Origin: DAOPYU01 sp942493245
Lineage (GTDB): Bacteria; Sumerlaeota; Sumerlaeia; UBA8349
Assembly (NCBI GenBank): GCA_942493245.1
Contig: OW818685.1
Location: forward strand, 3,100,001-3,164,000
Direction of reading: 5' to 3'
DNA length: 64,000 bases
Every line of letters begins with the position of its first letter. Position 1 is the stretch's first letter. Below are positions 28,401-39,800 of the stretch, piece by piece. The translations under genes and the position numbers were made by a program. Below the pieces are notes generated by a model. The model worked only from the letters and a program-made list of their open reading frames with translations, had not been told where the DNA came from and ran no database searches.

Positions 28401-31400
28401 GTTATTCGCATTTCCGGGGCGTCTTCGATGGGAACGGCAAAAAGATTACCGGCCTGACCATCAACCGTCCCCGAAAGAAATGTGTGGGACTTTTTGCCTC
28501 GATTGGCCAGGGAGGAGAGGTCCGGAATCTGACCCTCGAGGGAGGAACGGTGACAGGGGGGTACACAGCGGTCCCCTTTATTGCGGGTCTGTACGTGGGA
28601 AGTCTGGCCGGCCAGTGCTTTGGCGGAAAGATTGAGAATTGCTTTACCTCCCAGCCTGTCCTCGGAGGGGATCAAACGGGCGCGTCGGCAGGAAATTGGA
28701 TGCCTCGAGAGGAAGGGTACCTCACCGGCGGGCTGGTGGGATATTGCTACAATGGTTCGATTGAGAATAGCGCGGCTGCAGGGTCGGTAACCGGAGGTAC
28801 CAATGTCGGAGGACTGGTGGGGTACTGCCGAGGAAGTTCCATTGTCAACAGTTCCGCGACCGGGGGGGTGATAAGTGATGAAAACGGAGGGGGACTGGTC
28901 GGGCAGAATGACACGAGTACACTCCAGCAATGTTTCGCGACCGGAGTGATTTCATGCCCAGACAATGTTCGTTCATCTTTCGATTTCGGCGGATTGATCG
29001 GGCAGAACTATTCTGGGATCCTTGAAAACTGTTTTGCCACGGGGGCGGTGGCCGGAAACGTCCAGAATGACTGTTTTGCCGGAGGCCTGATCGGATACAA
29101 TTCCTTTGGCTCCATCACGAACTGTTATGCCACGGGCGTCACGCCACTGCTGGACGATAACTTTTTCAGTTCCAGCGGAGGACTGATCGGAGGGGGATCC
29201 CCGGCGACCATCACCTCCTGTTACTGGGATGTGGAAACCACGGGCCAGACCTCATCGAAGGGGGGGACAGGAGCGGTGGGGAAAACCTCTGCCGAGATGA
29301 AGCGTCAGTCCTCCTTCACCGGGTGGGACTTCACGACTGTCTGGGGAATCATCGAGAATCTGACCTATCCCTCTTTCCCGTCCTCATCGTCTTCCTTCCG
29401 TCTGAACGTCTCGGTTGCGGGGGAAGGGGTGGTGACGCTGGACCCGCCCGGCGGGGTTTATGCGCCCGGAACGACTGTCACCCTAACCGCCTACCCGGCG
29501 GCGGGACAGTGTTTCGATCGCTGGCTGGGGGGGAAGGGCAATCCGATCTCTTCCACCACGCAAGTGGTCATGGATGGCCACAAGAGTGTGACCGCCTGGT
29601 TCCGCCTGAACCACGAAATCCGGACCCTGGCCGATCTTCAGGCCATCGCCACCGGCGATCTGACGGGGTACTACACATTGATGAACGACCTTGACGCGTC
29701 GGAGACGGCGAACTGGAACGACGCGGGAACAACCACTTATACCCTCGAAGGGTTTCTGCCGATCGGGAAGCAACAATCCGTTCCCTTTTCCGGAGTCTTC
29801 AATGGCAATGGGAAAAAGATCACAGGACTTGTCATCAACCGCCAATGGAGCGAAACCCACGTGGCCTTGTTCGCCCAGGTGGGTCAAGGGGGGGAGATCC
29901 GGAACCTGACGCTGGAGGGCGGATCGGTGACGGGGTACCGGTACACGGGCGGGCTGGTGGGAACTCTCTCAGCGGGACTCGTTACCCATTGTTCCGTCAG
30001 GATGAAAGTAACGGGCGGAAACGAACATACGGGAGGATTGGTCGGATACAATGCGGGCGGGACGATCGAGGACTGCGACGCGGGGGGGGACGTGACGGGA
30101 AAGAGTTGGAGTAGTACGGTCGGGGTGGGGGGACTCGTCGGCATCAATTCTTATGGTTTCATCACACGGTGCTCCGCCGGCGGAACGGTAAAAGTGACTC
30201 AGAATAACGTGGCAAATACTGGCGGAGTGGTGGGGGTCAACTATTCTGGAACGGTGCGGGATTGTTTCGCGAACGGGTCCGTGATGGAAGGATATGCAAC
30301 CGGCGGGCTGGTCGGTCGGAACTATTCTTCTGGCCTTATTGAAAATTGTATCGCGGCGGGTGTGGTGACAAAATCGTATCGCGATAACAAGAATACGGGG
30401 GGAGTGACGGGGGCCAACTTCGACTCGACCCTCCGCCGGTGTTTCAACATGGGCGTTGTAACCGGTTACGATCAGACGGGAGGGGTGGCCGGATACAACG
30501 GGGGCGAAATTTCCGACTGTTTCTCCAACGGCCCGGTAAAAGGTCGTCAGGCGGTGGGGGGGCTGGTGGGGACGAACGCTTCTACAAAGGTGATCCATTG
30601 TTTTGCGTCCGGTCTCGTTCAGGGAACCTCGAATGTCGGCGGGTTGATCGGGAGCAACAGCGCCACGTCGGTCACGGCCTGTTACTGGGATGTACAAACC
30701 ACCGGGCAACCGACCTCGACGACGATTGTCGGAGCGGTGGGGAAAACCACCGCCGAGATGAAGAAGGGGGCGACGTTCTCCGGGTGGGATTTTGCGGCCG
30801 TCTGGGGGATTGCCGAGGGGAAGAGTTACCCCTACCTGCGCGGGTTCCCCGAGCCGTTCCAACTGACCGTGACGTTGATCGAGGAAGGGCCGGGGCAGGT
30901 GATTCTCGACCCGCCCGGCGGAGTGTACGCGCCGGGTACGACCGTGACGCTGACCGCCGTGCCCCAGGCGGGCGGCCGGTTCGTCGGGTGGATCGGGGCA
31001 GTGGCCGATCCCCTGGCGGAGTCCATCTCGATCGTCATGGACGGACCCAAGAGCGTGATTGCGCATTTCGGGAAGGTTTACGAAATTCGGACCCTGGCCG
31101 AGCTTCAGGCCGTCGCCACTTCCGACATGACCGGTTATTACAAACTGATGAACGATATCGACGCTTCGGACACGGCGAGCTGGAACGACGACGAGTCCAG
31201 CACGAATACGCTGGAAGGGTTCCGGTCCATCGGGAAATATTCCTCCTCCTATCCCGATACCCAGTCTTTCCAAGGGGTCTTTGACGGCAATGGGAAAAAG
31301 ATCACCGGCCTGACGATCAACCGGCCCAACTATCTCTGGGGCGACCGGGAGGGGATGGGCCTGTTCGGTCTCGTCGGTACAGGGGGAGAGATCAAGAATC

Positions 31401-33769
31401 TGACCCTTGAGGGCGGCAACGTGAGGGGGTACTCGAATGTCGGAAATCTGGTGGGGGTCAACAACGGAACCCTGACGAACTGCTCGGCCAACGGAGGCGT
31501 AACCGGTCGAGGGGAACAGCCGGTCGGGGGACTGGCCGGAATAAACAAAGGGACGATCATAAATTGTTTCGCAGGGGGTGAGGTGACTTCTCAAAAGTAT
31601 GTCGGCGGTCTGGTCGGGAGCAATAAAGGTTCAATTTCCAAATGTTTCGCCACCGGCGTCATCACGGGATATCAGAGTGTCGGCGGATTGGCCGGATATA
31701 ACAACGGAGGCTCGATCGCCAACTGTTTCGCCACCGGCCAGGTGACCGGTACGAGTAATATGGGAGGACTGTTGGGGGAAAACGCCTCCGGTTCGGTGAC
31801 CCACAGTTTCGCCTGCGGGGCGGTAAGCAGCACGGAGTCGTCTCCTTCCGGGATGGGTGGGCTGGTCGGGGCAAACGGCGGAACCGTCACGGGGGGCTAC
31901 TGGGACGCGATCACCACCGGCTGGTCCGTTTCGGCGGGCAGCGACGCCTCCTTCGGGAAGACGACCGCTCAGATGAAGCAGCAGGCGACCTTCGCCGAGT
32001 GGGATTTCACATCCGTGTGGGGGATTGTCGAGGGGGTGAGCTACCCCTACCTGCGCTTCGGGTCGGGCGCCCCGTTGCTGTCTCTGAGTGTCACGACCGA
32101 CGGGGAAGGCTCGGTGGCCTTGAATCCGCCCGGTGGGGTTTATGCGCCGGGGACGGTGGTGACCCTGACCACGACGGCGGCCCCTGGCTATCAGTTTGAA
32201 AGATGGACGGGACCGGTGGCCGATCCTGCCGCCACGACGATGACTCTTCTCATAGACACCTGCAAGAGCGTGACCGCCCACTTCCGCCACTATTACGAAA
32301 TTCGGACTCTGGCCGAACTTCAGGCCATCGCCACCTCCGGCAACATGATGGGGTACTACAAACTGATGAACGACATTGACGCCTCGGATACGGCGAACTG
32401 GAACGACGCCGGAACGTCCGATCTGGATGTTCGGGAAGGGTTCCGGCCCATTGGTTTCGATTCTTTCGGAGGTTCTCGTTCTTTTCAGGGAACCTTTGAC
32501 GGGAACGGAAAGAAAATCACCGGTCTGACCATCAACCGGCCCAATGGCGGTTATGTCGGCTTGTTCAGCGCTCTGTTGGGAACGGGAGAAGTTCGGAACC
32601 TGACGCTCGAAGACGTCCGGGTGACGGGCGCTTATTATACGGGAGGCCTGGTCGGATACAACTCGTCCGGGCGCATCGAGAACTGTTCTCTCGGCGGTCT
32701 GGTAAAAGGCGATTACTGTGTCGGAGGACTGGTCGGAACCCATGGCGAAAGTGAAAACGCCTCTGTGAGCCGCTCCTTCTCCACCGCCGCGGTAACGGGA
32801 GAGAACTATATCGGTGGATTGACCGGTTACAACAACAGAGGATTGATCTCCGAATGTTTCGCCACCGGTGTCACATCCGGAACGCTTTATTCTGTTGGCG
32901 GCTTGATCGGGGGCAACAGAGGAACCCTCCAGAATTGTTTCGCCACTGGCGCGGCGATAGGGACTTCCTCGACCGCCGGGCTGGTGGGGCGTAACGATGG
33001 TGGCTCCATCGCCAACTGTTTCGCTACGGGCCGGGTGACCGGAAACGCGAGTATTGGCGGCTTGATCGGGTACCCTCTGGCCGGTACGGTCGCGGCCTCT
33101 TACTGGGATCAGAAAACTACCGGCCAGCCGGACCTGATGGGACTCGTCGGGGCGGAGGGGAAGACCCACGCCGAGATGAAACAACAGGCCACGTTCGCCG
33201 GGTGGAACTTTACGTCCGTCTGGGGCATCGTCGAGGGACAGAGTTACCCCTACCTGCGCTTCATGCCGCCGCCCTTCCGTCTGAGTGTGACGGTGGACGG
33301 GCTAGGTTCGTTTACGAGGAGTCCGGTTGGGACCCCAGTCACATCTTCCGGCTCCGCCGTGACCTATGCCCCGGGTACGACCATCACGCTGACAGCCGGC
33401 CAGCCGGGAACCGAGTCTTACTTTGACGGCTGGATCGGAACGGACGGGAACCCCCTGACCACTTCCACCACGATCCTCATGGATACCCACAAGAGCGTGA
33501 CCCTACGGTTTGCCCTCAACGAGTATCCGCTGACAATCGAAGCCGTGAACGGCTCCGTGGTGCAATCACCCAACCGGACCACCTATCCCTTCGGTTCGGT
33601 TGTCACGCTGTTCCCGAAACCGAATGCCGGGTACCGCTTCCTGGAATGGACGGGGGATATCCCCACCGGCGATGTGAAGAAGAAACCGCTGATGATCCAG
33701 ATTCGGAAAGCGACCTCGATTCAGGCCCGGTTCAGTATCGGACATCCGGCGCTCTGGCTGATGCGGTGA
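25496..33769 (+). CDS. Giant exported GLUG-repeat protein, six-block form
   Basis: 2757 residues. ATG 25496 is chosen because AAGGAA lies nine bases upstream. A signal peptide follows a long basic N-region (hydrophobic core about LLVVSCICFLWAYV, cut after AQAQ). The rest is six blocks of the same plan: an opening phrase (FQITSLGNLVWLGE in block 1, YEIRTLAELQAIA later), HYTLMNDIDASDTANW, FRGVFDGNGKKITGLTINRP, a series of GLUG motifs (GGLVGYN...IENCFATGAVTG), the phrase YWDVETTGQTSS, WDFTSVWGIVEGQSYPYL, and an InlB-like repeat ending KSVTAHFR. Block starts are near 25.66, 27.05, 28.23, 29.61, 31.08 and 32.29 kb. The GLUG motifs should form a long beta-helix. The C-terminus is a final InlB-like repeat and the tail GHPALWLMR. 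It is likely a surface-exposed or secreted fibre; function unknown. Only 53 bp separate it from the next GLUG gene, so co-transcription is likely. Confidence 0.9.
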   Translation: MIFISSDSSQNSVKRLSGKGDARISLRIHLLVVSCICFLWAYVPYAQAQTAVAPTAGDGLTTATAFQITSLGNLVWLGERASANETTGKYYQLMNNIDASDTANWNDAGTDTSVLEGFRPIGTGSLPFRGVFNGNGKKITGLSINRPNAEKVGLFGVAGYWGDTVGGRILNLTLENSSVTGRSIVGNLVGDLYGKAQNCSASGSVTGGYGVGGLAGECSSDGLIHASSASGSVTGTSSVGGLVGGNYNGTVTQSSASGSVTGSVDTGGLVGDNNSSITNCFASSTVTGNSTAGGLVGYNHYGSILNSFATGTVTGDRSVGGLVGSTYSSTIENCFATGAATGFANVGGIVGGNGDLLVRCFATGAVTGKVGVGGVAGYNYGTVTDCYWDVETTGQTTSVGSDTRFGKTTTQMKQQATFAGWNFSSVWGIAAGKSYPYLRLSPPPFRLNVTIQGPGTVAVLPQNASYAAGTEVVLTAIPADATVSFLNWTNAGITSTAQSTSLLMDTHKNVTAHFRRHYEVRTLAELQAIASGDLDGHYTLMNDIDASDTVNWNDAGTDASIREGFRPVGTPSNPTITAFRGIFDGGGKKITGLTIHRPTSSYAGLFGYIGLDAEIRNLILEHVDITGNRFLGRLAGGIGGARVENCFVTGGTVTGNEYLGGLAGSVSGATLERCLSSGMVQGFSPVGGMLGSVSSSTILKCCSSSVVTGKSEVGGLVGYSFGNVYRNCLATGAVTGTRFVGGLVGYHNTSTLENSLAAGRVTGDQFLGGLVGNCPESTVTASYWDRETTGQTSSTGSAAPFSKTTAEMRQQATFTGWDFLSTWRIAEGQSYPYLQFAPPPFRLDVSVVGPGSVALNPPGGIYAAGTAVTLTATSSAGAQFTGWVGAGTSETVLSIPCRMDAPRSVMAHFRRFYEIRTLAELQAINNTGDFDGHYTLMNDIDASATANWSDEGTTGSQGFQPIGWISTTSYSHFRGVFDGNGKKITGLTINRPRKKCVGLFASIGQGGEVRNLTLEGGTVTGGYTAVPFIAGLYVGSLAGQCFGGKIENCFTSQPVLGGDQTGASAGNWMPREEGYLTGGLVGYCYNGSIENSAAAGSVTGGTNVGGLVGYCRGSSIVNSSATGGVISDENGGGLVGQNDTSTLQQCFATGVISCPDNVRSSFDFGGLIGQNYSGILENCFATGAVAGNVQNDCFAGGLIGYNSFGSITNCYATGVTPLLDDNFFSSSGGLIGGGSPATITSCYWDVETTGQTSSKGGTGAVGKTSAEMKRQSSFTGWDFTTVWGIIENLTYPSFPSSSSSFRLNVSVAGEGVVTLDPPGGVYAPGTTVTLTAYPAAGQCFDRWLGGKGNPISSTTQVVMDGHKSVTAWFRLNHEIRTLADLQAIATGDLTGYYTLMNDLDASETANWNDAGTTTYTLEGFLPIGKQQSVPFSGVFNGNGKKITGLVINRQWSETHVALFAQVGQGGEIRNLTLEGGSVTGYRYTGGLVGTLSAGLVTHCSVRMKVTGGNEHTGGLVGYNAGGTIEDCDAGGDVTGKSWSSTVGVGGLVGINSYGFITRCSAGGTVKVTQNNVANTGGVVGVNYSGTVRDCFANGSVMEGYATGGLVGRNYSSGLIENCIAAGVVTKSYRDNKNTGGVTGANFDSTLRRCFNMGVVTGYDQTGGVAGYNGGEISDCFSNGPVKGRQAVGGLVGTNASTKVIHCFASGLVQGTSNVGGLIGSNSATSVTACYWDVQTTGQPTSTTIVGAVGKTTAEMKKGATFSGWDFAAVWGIAEGKSYPYLRGFPEPFQLTVTLIEEGPGQVILDPPGGVYAPGTTVTLTAVPQAGGRFVGWIGAVADPLAESISIVMDGPKSVIAHFGKVYEIRTLAELQAVATSDMTGYYKLMNDIDASDTASWNDDESSTNTLEGFRSIGKYSSSYPDTQSFQGVFDGNGKKITGLTINRPNYLWGDREGMGLFGLVGTGGEIKNLTLEGGNVRGYSNVGNLVGVNNGTLTNCSANGGVTGRGEQPVGGLAGINKGTIINCFAGGEVTSQKYVGGLVGSNKGSISKCFATGVITGYQSVGGLAGYNNGGSIANCFATGQVTGTSNMGGLLGENASGSVTHSFACGAVSSTESSPSGMGGLVGANGGTVTGGYWDAITTGWSVSAGSDASFGKTTAQMKQQATFAEWDFTSVWGIVEGVSYPYLRFGSGAPLLSLSVTTDGEGSVALNPPGGVYAPGTVVTLTTTAAPGYQFERWTGPVADPAATTMTLLIDTCKSVTAHFRHYYEIRTLAELQAIATSGNMMGYYKLMNDIDASDTANWNDAGTSDLDVREGFRPIGFDSFGGSRSFQGTFDGNGKKITGLTINRPNGGYVGLFSALLGTGEVRNLTLEDVRVTGAYYTGGLVGYNSSGRIENCSLGGLVKGDYCVGGLVGTHGESENASVSRSFSTAAVTGENYIGGLTGYNNRGLISECFATGVTSGTLYSVGGLIGGNRGTLQNCFATGAAIGTSSTAGLVGRNDGGSIANCFATGRVTGNASIGGLIGYPLAGTVAASYWDQKTTGQPDLMGLVGAEGKTHAEMKQQATFAGWNFTSVWGIVEGQSYPYLRFMPPPFRLSVTVDGLGSFTRSPVGTPVTSSGSAVTYAPGTTITLTAGQPGTESYFDGWIGTDGNPLTTSTTILMDTHKSVTLRFALNEYPLTIEAVNGSVVQSPNRTTYPFGSVVTLFPKPNAGYRFLEWTGDIPTGDVKKKPLMIQIRKATSIQARFSIGHPALWLMR
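25679..25714 (+). repeat. 36-bp block identical in both GLUG genes (other copy 34057-34092)
   Basis: Starting ACCGCTACGGCTTTTCAGAT, this stretch is the same base for base at 25679-25714 and 34057-34092, and near-identity continues about 25 bp further (TCTGGCTCGGTGAGCGAGCC). It codes for TATAFQITSLGN at the start of the mature proteins. Identity at silent positions points to recent duplication or gene conversion. Confidence 0.85.
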
Positions 33770-33822
33770 TCAGAAGCACTCCAACACTCAAGAGTATGGC
33801 AGATCGAATGGAGACTTTTAGT

Positions 33823-36800
33823 ATGGTGGATATCCAGACAAATAATGGAACGAGAATTTCCTTCAACTCGGATGTTACGTCATGGAGGAAAATGATTCCT
33901 AAGAGAGGTGCGTATTCTTCTGATGGAGGGCAATGCCTCCCCGAAGAAAGGCATTCTCTCTTGGTTCTGACGTTTTGTCTGATCTTCATCTGGACGGGAT
34001 TTTCTCCTGTCCGTGCCCAGACGAGTGTGGCGCCCGCGGTGGGCGATGGTTTGACGACCGCTACGGCTTTTCAGATCACATCGCTTGGTAACCTAGTCTG
34101 GCTCGGTGAGCGAGCCGTGGCCAATGAGACCTTGGGGAAATACTGCCGGTTGATGAACGACCTCGACGCCTCGGACACGGCAAACTGGAACGACGCGGGA
34201 ACCACCACGGACACCTTGGAGGGGTTTCGGCCCATATCCTGTCGGGGGACCTTCAATGGTGATGGAAAAAGAATCATCGGTTTGACCATCAACCGCCTTG
34301 AGATGGATAATGTCGGGCTATTCAGCAACATCAGCGCCGAGGGCCGGGTCCTGAACCTGACGCTCGAAAACAGTACGACACGGGGAAGAGTGTATGTCGG
34401 GAATCTGGTCGGACATCTCTATGGCGGCCAAGTGAAGAACTGTTCCGCAACCGGTTCGGTAACCGGTCGTTCGCATATTGGCGGACTGGTTGGGGATAAC
34501 GCTTCCGGCACAATCGCAAACAGTTCTGCCGCCGGTTCGGCCACGGGCGTTTCGTTTATTGGCGGATTGGTGGGGGATAACTACGACTCCGGTAGAATCG
34601 TGAACAGTTCCGCCACCTGTACGGTAGGGGGGGATTCGTTTGTCGGCGGACTGGCCGGAGAGAATAACACCTCTTGCATAATCGCCCGCTGTTTCTCCAC
34701 CGGTTCGGTGACAGCCGGCAGTAATCTGGGCGGGTTGGTCGGTCACAACAATTCCGCCAGGATCTCGAATTCCTTTGCCACCGGCGCGGTGACAGGCGGC
34801 TGGAATGTCGGCGGGCTGGTCGGGGGCGATTCTTCCGGGACAATCGAAAACTGTTTCGCCACCGGCCAGATCATAGACGGCGACAATGTGGGCGGACTGG
34901 TGGGAAGCAGTTCTTCCGTGAAGATTGCAAACTGTTTTGCCACCGGGACTGTGAGCGGTATGGGAAACGTGGGGGGACTGGTCGGGAACAACAGGGGGAC
35001 GATTGACGACTGTTTCGCGATAGGCGCAGTAACCGGAAGAAAGGCCTTCGGCGGGTTGGTGGGAGTCAATACCGGGACGGTCACGCATTGTTACTGGGAT
35101 GTGGAAACCACCGGTCAGATCGTGTCGGCGGGGAGTGACGCCGGTTACGGGAAAACCACGGCTCAGATGAAGGACGCGTCCACCACTTTCGGGTGGAATT
35201 TCTCATCTGTCTGGGGAATCGTCGAGGGGGTCAGCTACCCCTATCTTCAGTTTGCGCCCCCGCCATTTCGGTTGGATGTGACGCTTCAGGGGCCGGGCGC
35301 GGTCACGCCTCCCCCCCCATACGGTCCCTACGCCGCCGGGACCTCGCTGACCCTGACCGCCACACCCGCGGGCGCCGACACCGTCTTTCTGGGATGGACG
35401 GGGCTGGTGACCCAGCCCGCGTCCCCTTCCACCGCCCTTCTGATGGATACCCACAAGAGCGTGACGGCTCGGTTCCGCGGTTATTATGAAATCCGGACTC
35501 TGGCCGAACTTCAGGCCATCGCCACGGGGGATCTCGGCGGTCATTACATCCTCATGAACGATATCAACGCTTCCGACACGGTCAACTGGAACGATGCGGG
35601 AACCGATGCGGGCAACCGGGAAGGCTTCCGCCCCATTGGAACGATTGTGACCCCCAGCGTCACCTCTTTCCAGGGGATTTTTGACGGCAATGGAAAGCGG
35701 ATCATCGGCTTGACGATCAACCGACCCGGCGAGAACGGGGTGGGGCTTTTTGGCTGCATTGGCTCGTCCGGGAGTGTTCGGAACCTGATCATCGAGGGCG
35801 GAGGAGTGGCCGGAAAAGAGTATGTCGGAAACCTGGCGGGACAGGTCAAGGGAGGCCGGGTGGAAAGTTGTGCCGCCACCGGATCTATAACGGGATTGAA
35901 ACTAACCGGGGGGCTGGTCGGATACAACAGTGGCGGCACGATCGAGAATTGTTTCTCGACCGGAGAAGTCACGGGGAATTTGTCTGTCGGGGGACTGGTT
36001 GGAGGCAATTCTCAAAGTTTTGTTCGGAACAGTTTCGCAACCGGCGCGGTGACGGGCAGTTCGTATGTCGGCGGACTGGTCGGATCTAGCCCTCAGAGTA
36101 CTGTTACGGCCTGTTACTGGGACAAGACAACCACCGGCCAGGATATTTCAGCGGGCAGCGACGCCAGTTTCGGGAAAATCACCCCCGAAATGAAACAGAT
36201 GACGACGTTTGCCGGGTGGGATTTCGCGTCCATCTGGGGGATTGTCGAAGGGCAGAGTTACCCTTATCTGCGATTTTCTCCCCCGCCGTTCCGGTTGAGT
36301 GTTTCCATCGTGGGACCGGGATCGGTCACGCTGAACCCGCCGGGAGGGGTCTATGTTCCGGGAACCCCCGTGACTCTGACCGCCGTTCCCGAGGCGGGCG
36401 CCCGTTTTATCGGATGGAGTGGCGGAGAGACAAATCTGTCTCTGTCCCTTCTTGTTGACGCTCCGAAGGGAGTGACCGCGCATTTCCGCAAGAATTACGA
36501 AATCAGGACCTTGGCCGAACTTCAGGCCATTGCCGCGTCAGGCGATTCCGATGGCCATTATACCCTGATGAACGACCTTGACGCTTCGGACACGGCGAAC
36601 TGGAACGATGCGGGAACGGCGGATACCGTTCGGGAAGGTTTCCGTCCCATCGGAACGGCTTCGAGTGCCACCCCCTCCCTGTTTCAGGGGGGGTTCGACG
36701 GGAACGGGAAGAAAATCTCCGGCCTGACGATCAACCGCCCCGGCGCGAGTCATGCGGGTCTTTTCACCGTACTGGGCCGTGGAGGCGAAATCCGGAATCT

Positions 36801-39800
36801 GACTCTGGAAAATGTTCGGGTGACCGGTGACACGAATGTGGGCGCTCTGGTGGCTTACAACTCCGAAGGGGCAGTGGTGAACTGTTCCGCGAGCGGTACT
36901 GTCTCGGGGCAACTCAATGCCGGGGGACTGGTGGGGTATAGCTATTATGGATCTCTTGTGGATTGCGTCACGGGCGGTTTGGTCACCGGCGGGTCGTACA
37001 TGGACCCTTTCACCGGAGGTTCCTGTGCCGGTGGACTGCTCGGATACAACTATTACGGTTCCATTGAAAACGGGGTCGCTACCGGCCAGGTACTGGGTGA
37101 TGGACCCATCGGCGGTCTGGTCGGAGTGAATGAATACGGTTCCATCACAACCAGCTACGCCACCGGCGCAGTGGCCGCGACGGACGGAATGAATTATTTG
37201 ATCGCTGGCGGTCTGGTTGGATACAACAAATACGGCACGGTCGTCCAAAGTTTCGCTACTGGATCCGTGACAGGAGCGGCCAAACATGGTCCTGACTCGG
37301 GTTTTGGAGACAATCGCTTGGGCGGGCTGATTGGGTTCAACTACGGAACCGTTAAAGACTGTTTCGCCACCGGTGCGGTGACTGAGACGGTGACGTCGCA
37401 ACCGTTTGTTGGGGGATTGATTGGGTCGGATTATTCGAGTCAAGAAGTGACCCATTGTTTCGCTACCGGTCCGGTTCTGACGCAGAACAAGAACAACAGT
37501 TATGCCGGCGGATTGATCGGAATGGGGGGGAGGCTCAATGCCAGTTACTGGGACGTGGAAACGACCGGTCGGAGCGCCTCGGCGGGGGGGACGGGTGGGG
37601 TGGGGAAAACCACCGCCGAGATGAAACACCAGGCAACTTTCCAACCCGGCGGAGGGACTGGGGCGACCGATTGGGATTTCACCTCGGTCTGGGGGATTGT
37701 CGAGGGGCAGAGTTATCCCTACCTCCGGTTTGCGCCCTCGCCGTTTCGTCTGACGGTTTCGACGGAGGGAGGGGGATCGATCGCGCTGAATCCTCCCGGT
37801 GGTCTCTACGCCTCGGGAACCACCGTCACCCTGACGGCCACGGCGGGGGCGGGGTACTATTTCGACCGGTGGCGGGGGGCGGTGACCAATCCCACAGCCG
37901 CTTCGACCGCGCTTTTCATGGACAGCCACAAAAGTGTGACGGCGTATTTTCGTCCCATCTATGAGATCCGGACGTTGGCCGAACTTCAGGCCGTCGCTAC
38001 GGGGGATCTGGAGGGGTGCTACATCCTGATGAACGACTTGGACGCCTCGGACACGGCCAACTGGAACGATGCGGGAACCGACCTGAGCATTCGGGAAGGG
38101 TTTAGACCGATAGGGACACGTCCCAGTTACTTTTATGATACTGAAAAACTCTCCTTCCGGGGTATTTTCGATGGCAATGGGAAAAAGATCACGGGGCTGA
38201 CCATCAACCGTCCCACGGTGGACAATGTCGGTCTGTTCAGTTGTGTCGGCAAGGGAGGACAGGTCAAGAACCTGACCCTGGTGGGAGGAGCGGTGACGGG
38301 CCGTCGATACACCGGCGCGCTGATCGGAACCCATTACACCGGGACGGTGACCCACTGTGCCACCCACACGATCGTGAAAGGCCAGTTCGGCTCGATCGGC
38401 GGGCTGATCGGGTACAACAACTATGGCTCGATCGCCCATTGCAGCGCCGCCGGAGTGGTTGTGGGGACGGCAGGAGAAAACAGTGGCCTTGGCGGGCTGA
38501 TCGGGAACAACTTCCACGGCTCGATAGCCAACAGTTTCGCCAGCGTTGCCATAACAGAAACGGGGTGGAGCCGGTTGGGTCTTGGAGGGTTGGTTGGAAG
38601 CAATTCCTACGGCACACTCACCAACTGTTATGCGATCGGTCCGGTGACCAGTGTCTGGAATAGTGGCGGGCTGGTTGGTTCTGATTCAAACAGTACGATC
38701 ACGGCCTGTTACTGGGACAAGGACGCCACGGGGCGGTCCACTTCGGCGGGTAGCGCGGCCAGTTTCGGGAAAACCACCGCCGAGATGAAACACCAGGCCA
38801 CCTTCTCCGGGTGGGATTTTGCGACCGTCTGGGGGATCGTCGAGGGGCAGAGTTATCCCTATCTGCGTTCGCTCAAATCTACTCCGCCCGTGTTCCGTCT
38901 GGACGTGACAAGTCAGAATCTCGGGTTGGTCGCGTTGAATCCCACCGGGGGTGTTTATGCTCCGGGAACCGTCGTCACGCTGACCGCGACACCGGGGACG
39001 GAACATCATTTCGGGAAATGGATCGGCTCGGTGGCCAATCCCACCTCTCCTTCGACCACAATCGTTATGGACGCAGACAAGAGCGTGATGGCCGACTTCG
39101 CGATCAACGAATACGCCCTGGCGATCGAGAGCGAGAACGGATATGTGTCGAAATCGCCCTACGCGGAAACTTATTATCCGTATGGCACAACCGTCACTCT
39201 GACGGCGTCACCGGAGATGGGATACCGGTTCACGGGGTGGACCGGCCCGGTGACCGATCCCATGACCGCCACGACCACCGTTTTCATGGACGAAGACACA
39301 ACCGTAGCGGCGCACTTCGAAATGGACGCATACCTGTTAACAATCGAGGCCGAGAATGGCTCTGTCACGAAATCGCCCGACCAGACCACCTATACCTACG
39401 GAACGGTTGTCACACTGACGGCCACGCCGGACACGGGATATCACTTCATCAGTTGGACGGGCGATGTGGACGATCTCATGTCCACCGTTACTACGCTTGT
39501 CATGGATAGTTCAATGACCATTACGGCGCGCTTTCGGCATGGGTACGAAATCCGGACGCTGGCCGAACTGCAGGCCATTGCCACGGGGGATCTCGAAGGC
39601 TATTACACTCTGATGAATGATATTGACGCGTCGGTAACCGCCAACTGGAACGACACGGGAACGACTTCGGAAATACGGGAAGGGTTCCTCCCCATCGGGA
39701 AGCATTCCTATCCCGACACGCTGTCCTTTCGGGGTGTTTTTGAAGGAAACGGAAAAAGAATCACCGGTTTGACAATAAACCGTCCCTACCAGGACCACGT

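Noticed and set aside
29969..33184. Long minus-strand ORFs opposite the first GLUG gene (29969-31594 and 31631-33184)
   Set aside because: Repetitive antisense frames produced by the repeat structure of the plus-strand gene.
36538..38517. Minus-strand ORF of 659 codons opposite the second GLUG gene
   Set aside because: Antisense frame of repeats, no start signals or motifs.
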